From the NCBI GenBank assembly GCA_021781255.1, contig JAJXXG010000898.1, positions 1-5,124 of the forward strand: DNA of 5,124 nt. Direction: 5' to 3'. Below the pieces are notes generated by a model. It saw only the letters and a program-made list of their open reading frames with translations. It did not search any database and was not told where the DNA came from. Within the stretch, counting starts at the first letter, position 1; every line of letters starts with the position of its first letter. The DNA is from Acidobacteriota bacterium. GTDB taxonomy: Bacteria; Acidobacteriota; Terriglobia; Terriglobales; Acidobacteriaceae. The translations under genes were made by a program, and so were the position numbers. Of the stretch, positions 5,004-5,124 are shown piece by piece.

Positions 5004-5124
5004 AGTCTGTTACGAAACTCGTCGGCGGCGAGCAAAAGCGTGGCAAGATGGGGTTATGGGCTATATCCAGGGCGAGGCGCGCAATCAGCAGTCGCTGTTT
5101 CCGGTGGCGTTGGACGATCTTGTT
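5004..5124 (+). mobile_element. Left end of an IS1182-type insertion sequence (partial)
   Basis: A transposase ORF starts at 5056 and runs off the window. The proposed boundary at 5004 is the AGTCTGTTA that also ends the palindromic element at 1662-1707. It leaves a 52-base leader before the start codon, reasonable for an insertion-sequence end. The boundary is inferred, since the other terminus is not in view; the true end could be anywhere between about 4940 and 5040. Confidence 0.5.
5056..5124 (+). CDS. Transposase N-terminus, IS1182 family (partial)
   Basis: Only the first 23 residues are visible; they begin MGYIQGEARNQQ and continue SLFPVALDDLV. This matches the characteristic start of IS1182-type transposases (MGxIxGxxRxQxxLFPxxLDDxV), which precedes a DUF772-like N-terminal domain and a DDE catalytic domain outside the window. 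The start is ATG 5056, with a weak purine-rich AAGATGGGG upstream. Whether the gene is intact cannot be judged. The insertion sits just upstream of the tRNA promoter and points away from it. Confidence 0.78.
   Translation, partial: MGYIQGEARNQQSLFPVALDDLV

Noticed and set aside
4586..5035. Short ORFs across the two tRNA genes on both strands
   Set aside because: They read through well-folded tRNA genes and are a common false-positive pattern.

Overview
This window looks like chromosomal DNA from an Acidobacteriota bacterium, probably of the Terriglobia type. The evidence is a tandem pair of secreted von Willebrand factor A (VWA) proteins with the C-terminal layout of the family known as 'VWFA-related Acidobacterial domain', together with a GC-rich composition and G/C-ending codons. 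The genus cannot be fixed from this sequence.

Layout. Positions 2-424 hold the 3' end of one VWA gene. It overlaps a complete paralogue at 408-1478, also on the + strand. A 300-base gap follows (1479-1777). It holds a possible broken small ORF, a 46-bp palindromic element flanked by CCAG direct repeats, and the promoter and candidate operator of a Crp/Fnr-family regulator (1778-2482, +). The regulator faces a complete hybrid-cluster protein gene, hcp (4295 to 2655, -). The 172 bases between them carry two strong fold-back structures, one of them a probable bidirectional terminator. Upstream of hcp are a Crp-type palindrome and a 366-base gap with no convincing gene. Next come tRNA-Gly(GCC) and tRNA-Cys(GCA) on the - strand, transcribed in that order from one strong sigma70-type promoter. 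The right edge holds a 23-base direct repeat and the first 23 codons of an IS1182-type transposase.

How the genes work together. The clearest system is a compact nitrosative-stress module. The regulator and hcp each have an upstream palindrome of the form GCGAC-N4-GTC(A/G)CA (1744-1759 and 4361-4376). The regulator's recognition helix has the CRP-like Arg-Glu-x-x-x-Arg pattern that reads TGNGA half-sites, and it lacks the N-terminal iron-sulfur cysteines of FNR. The hcp site sits where a class II activator would bind (about -41.5 from a plausible start). The regulator's own site lies between its -35 and -10 regions, as expected for autorepression. The inferred model is an HcpR-like switch that activates the NO-reducing Hcp and limits its own expression. 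The regulator mRNA is probably leaderless.

Mobile DNA. The terminal AGTCTGTTA of the 46-bp palindrome recurs 52 bp before the transposase start codon, so the palindrome may be a tiny non-autonomous relative of that insertion sequence. All functional statements are inferred from sequence alone.
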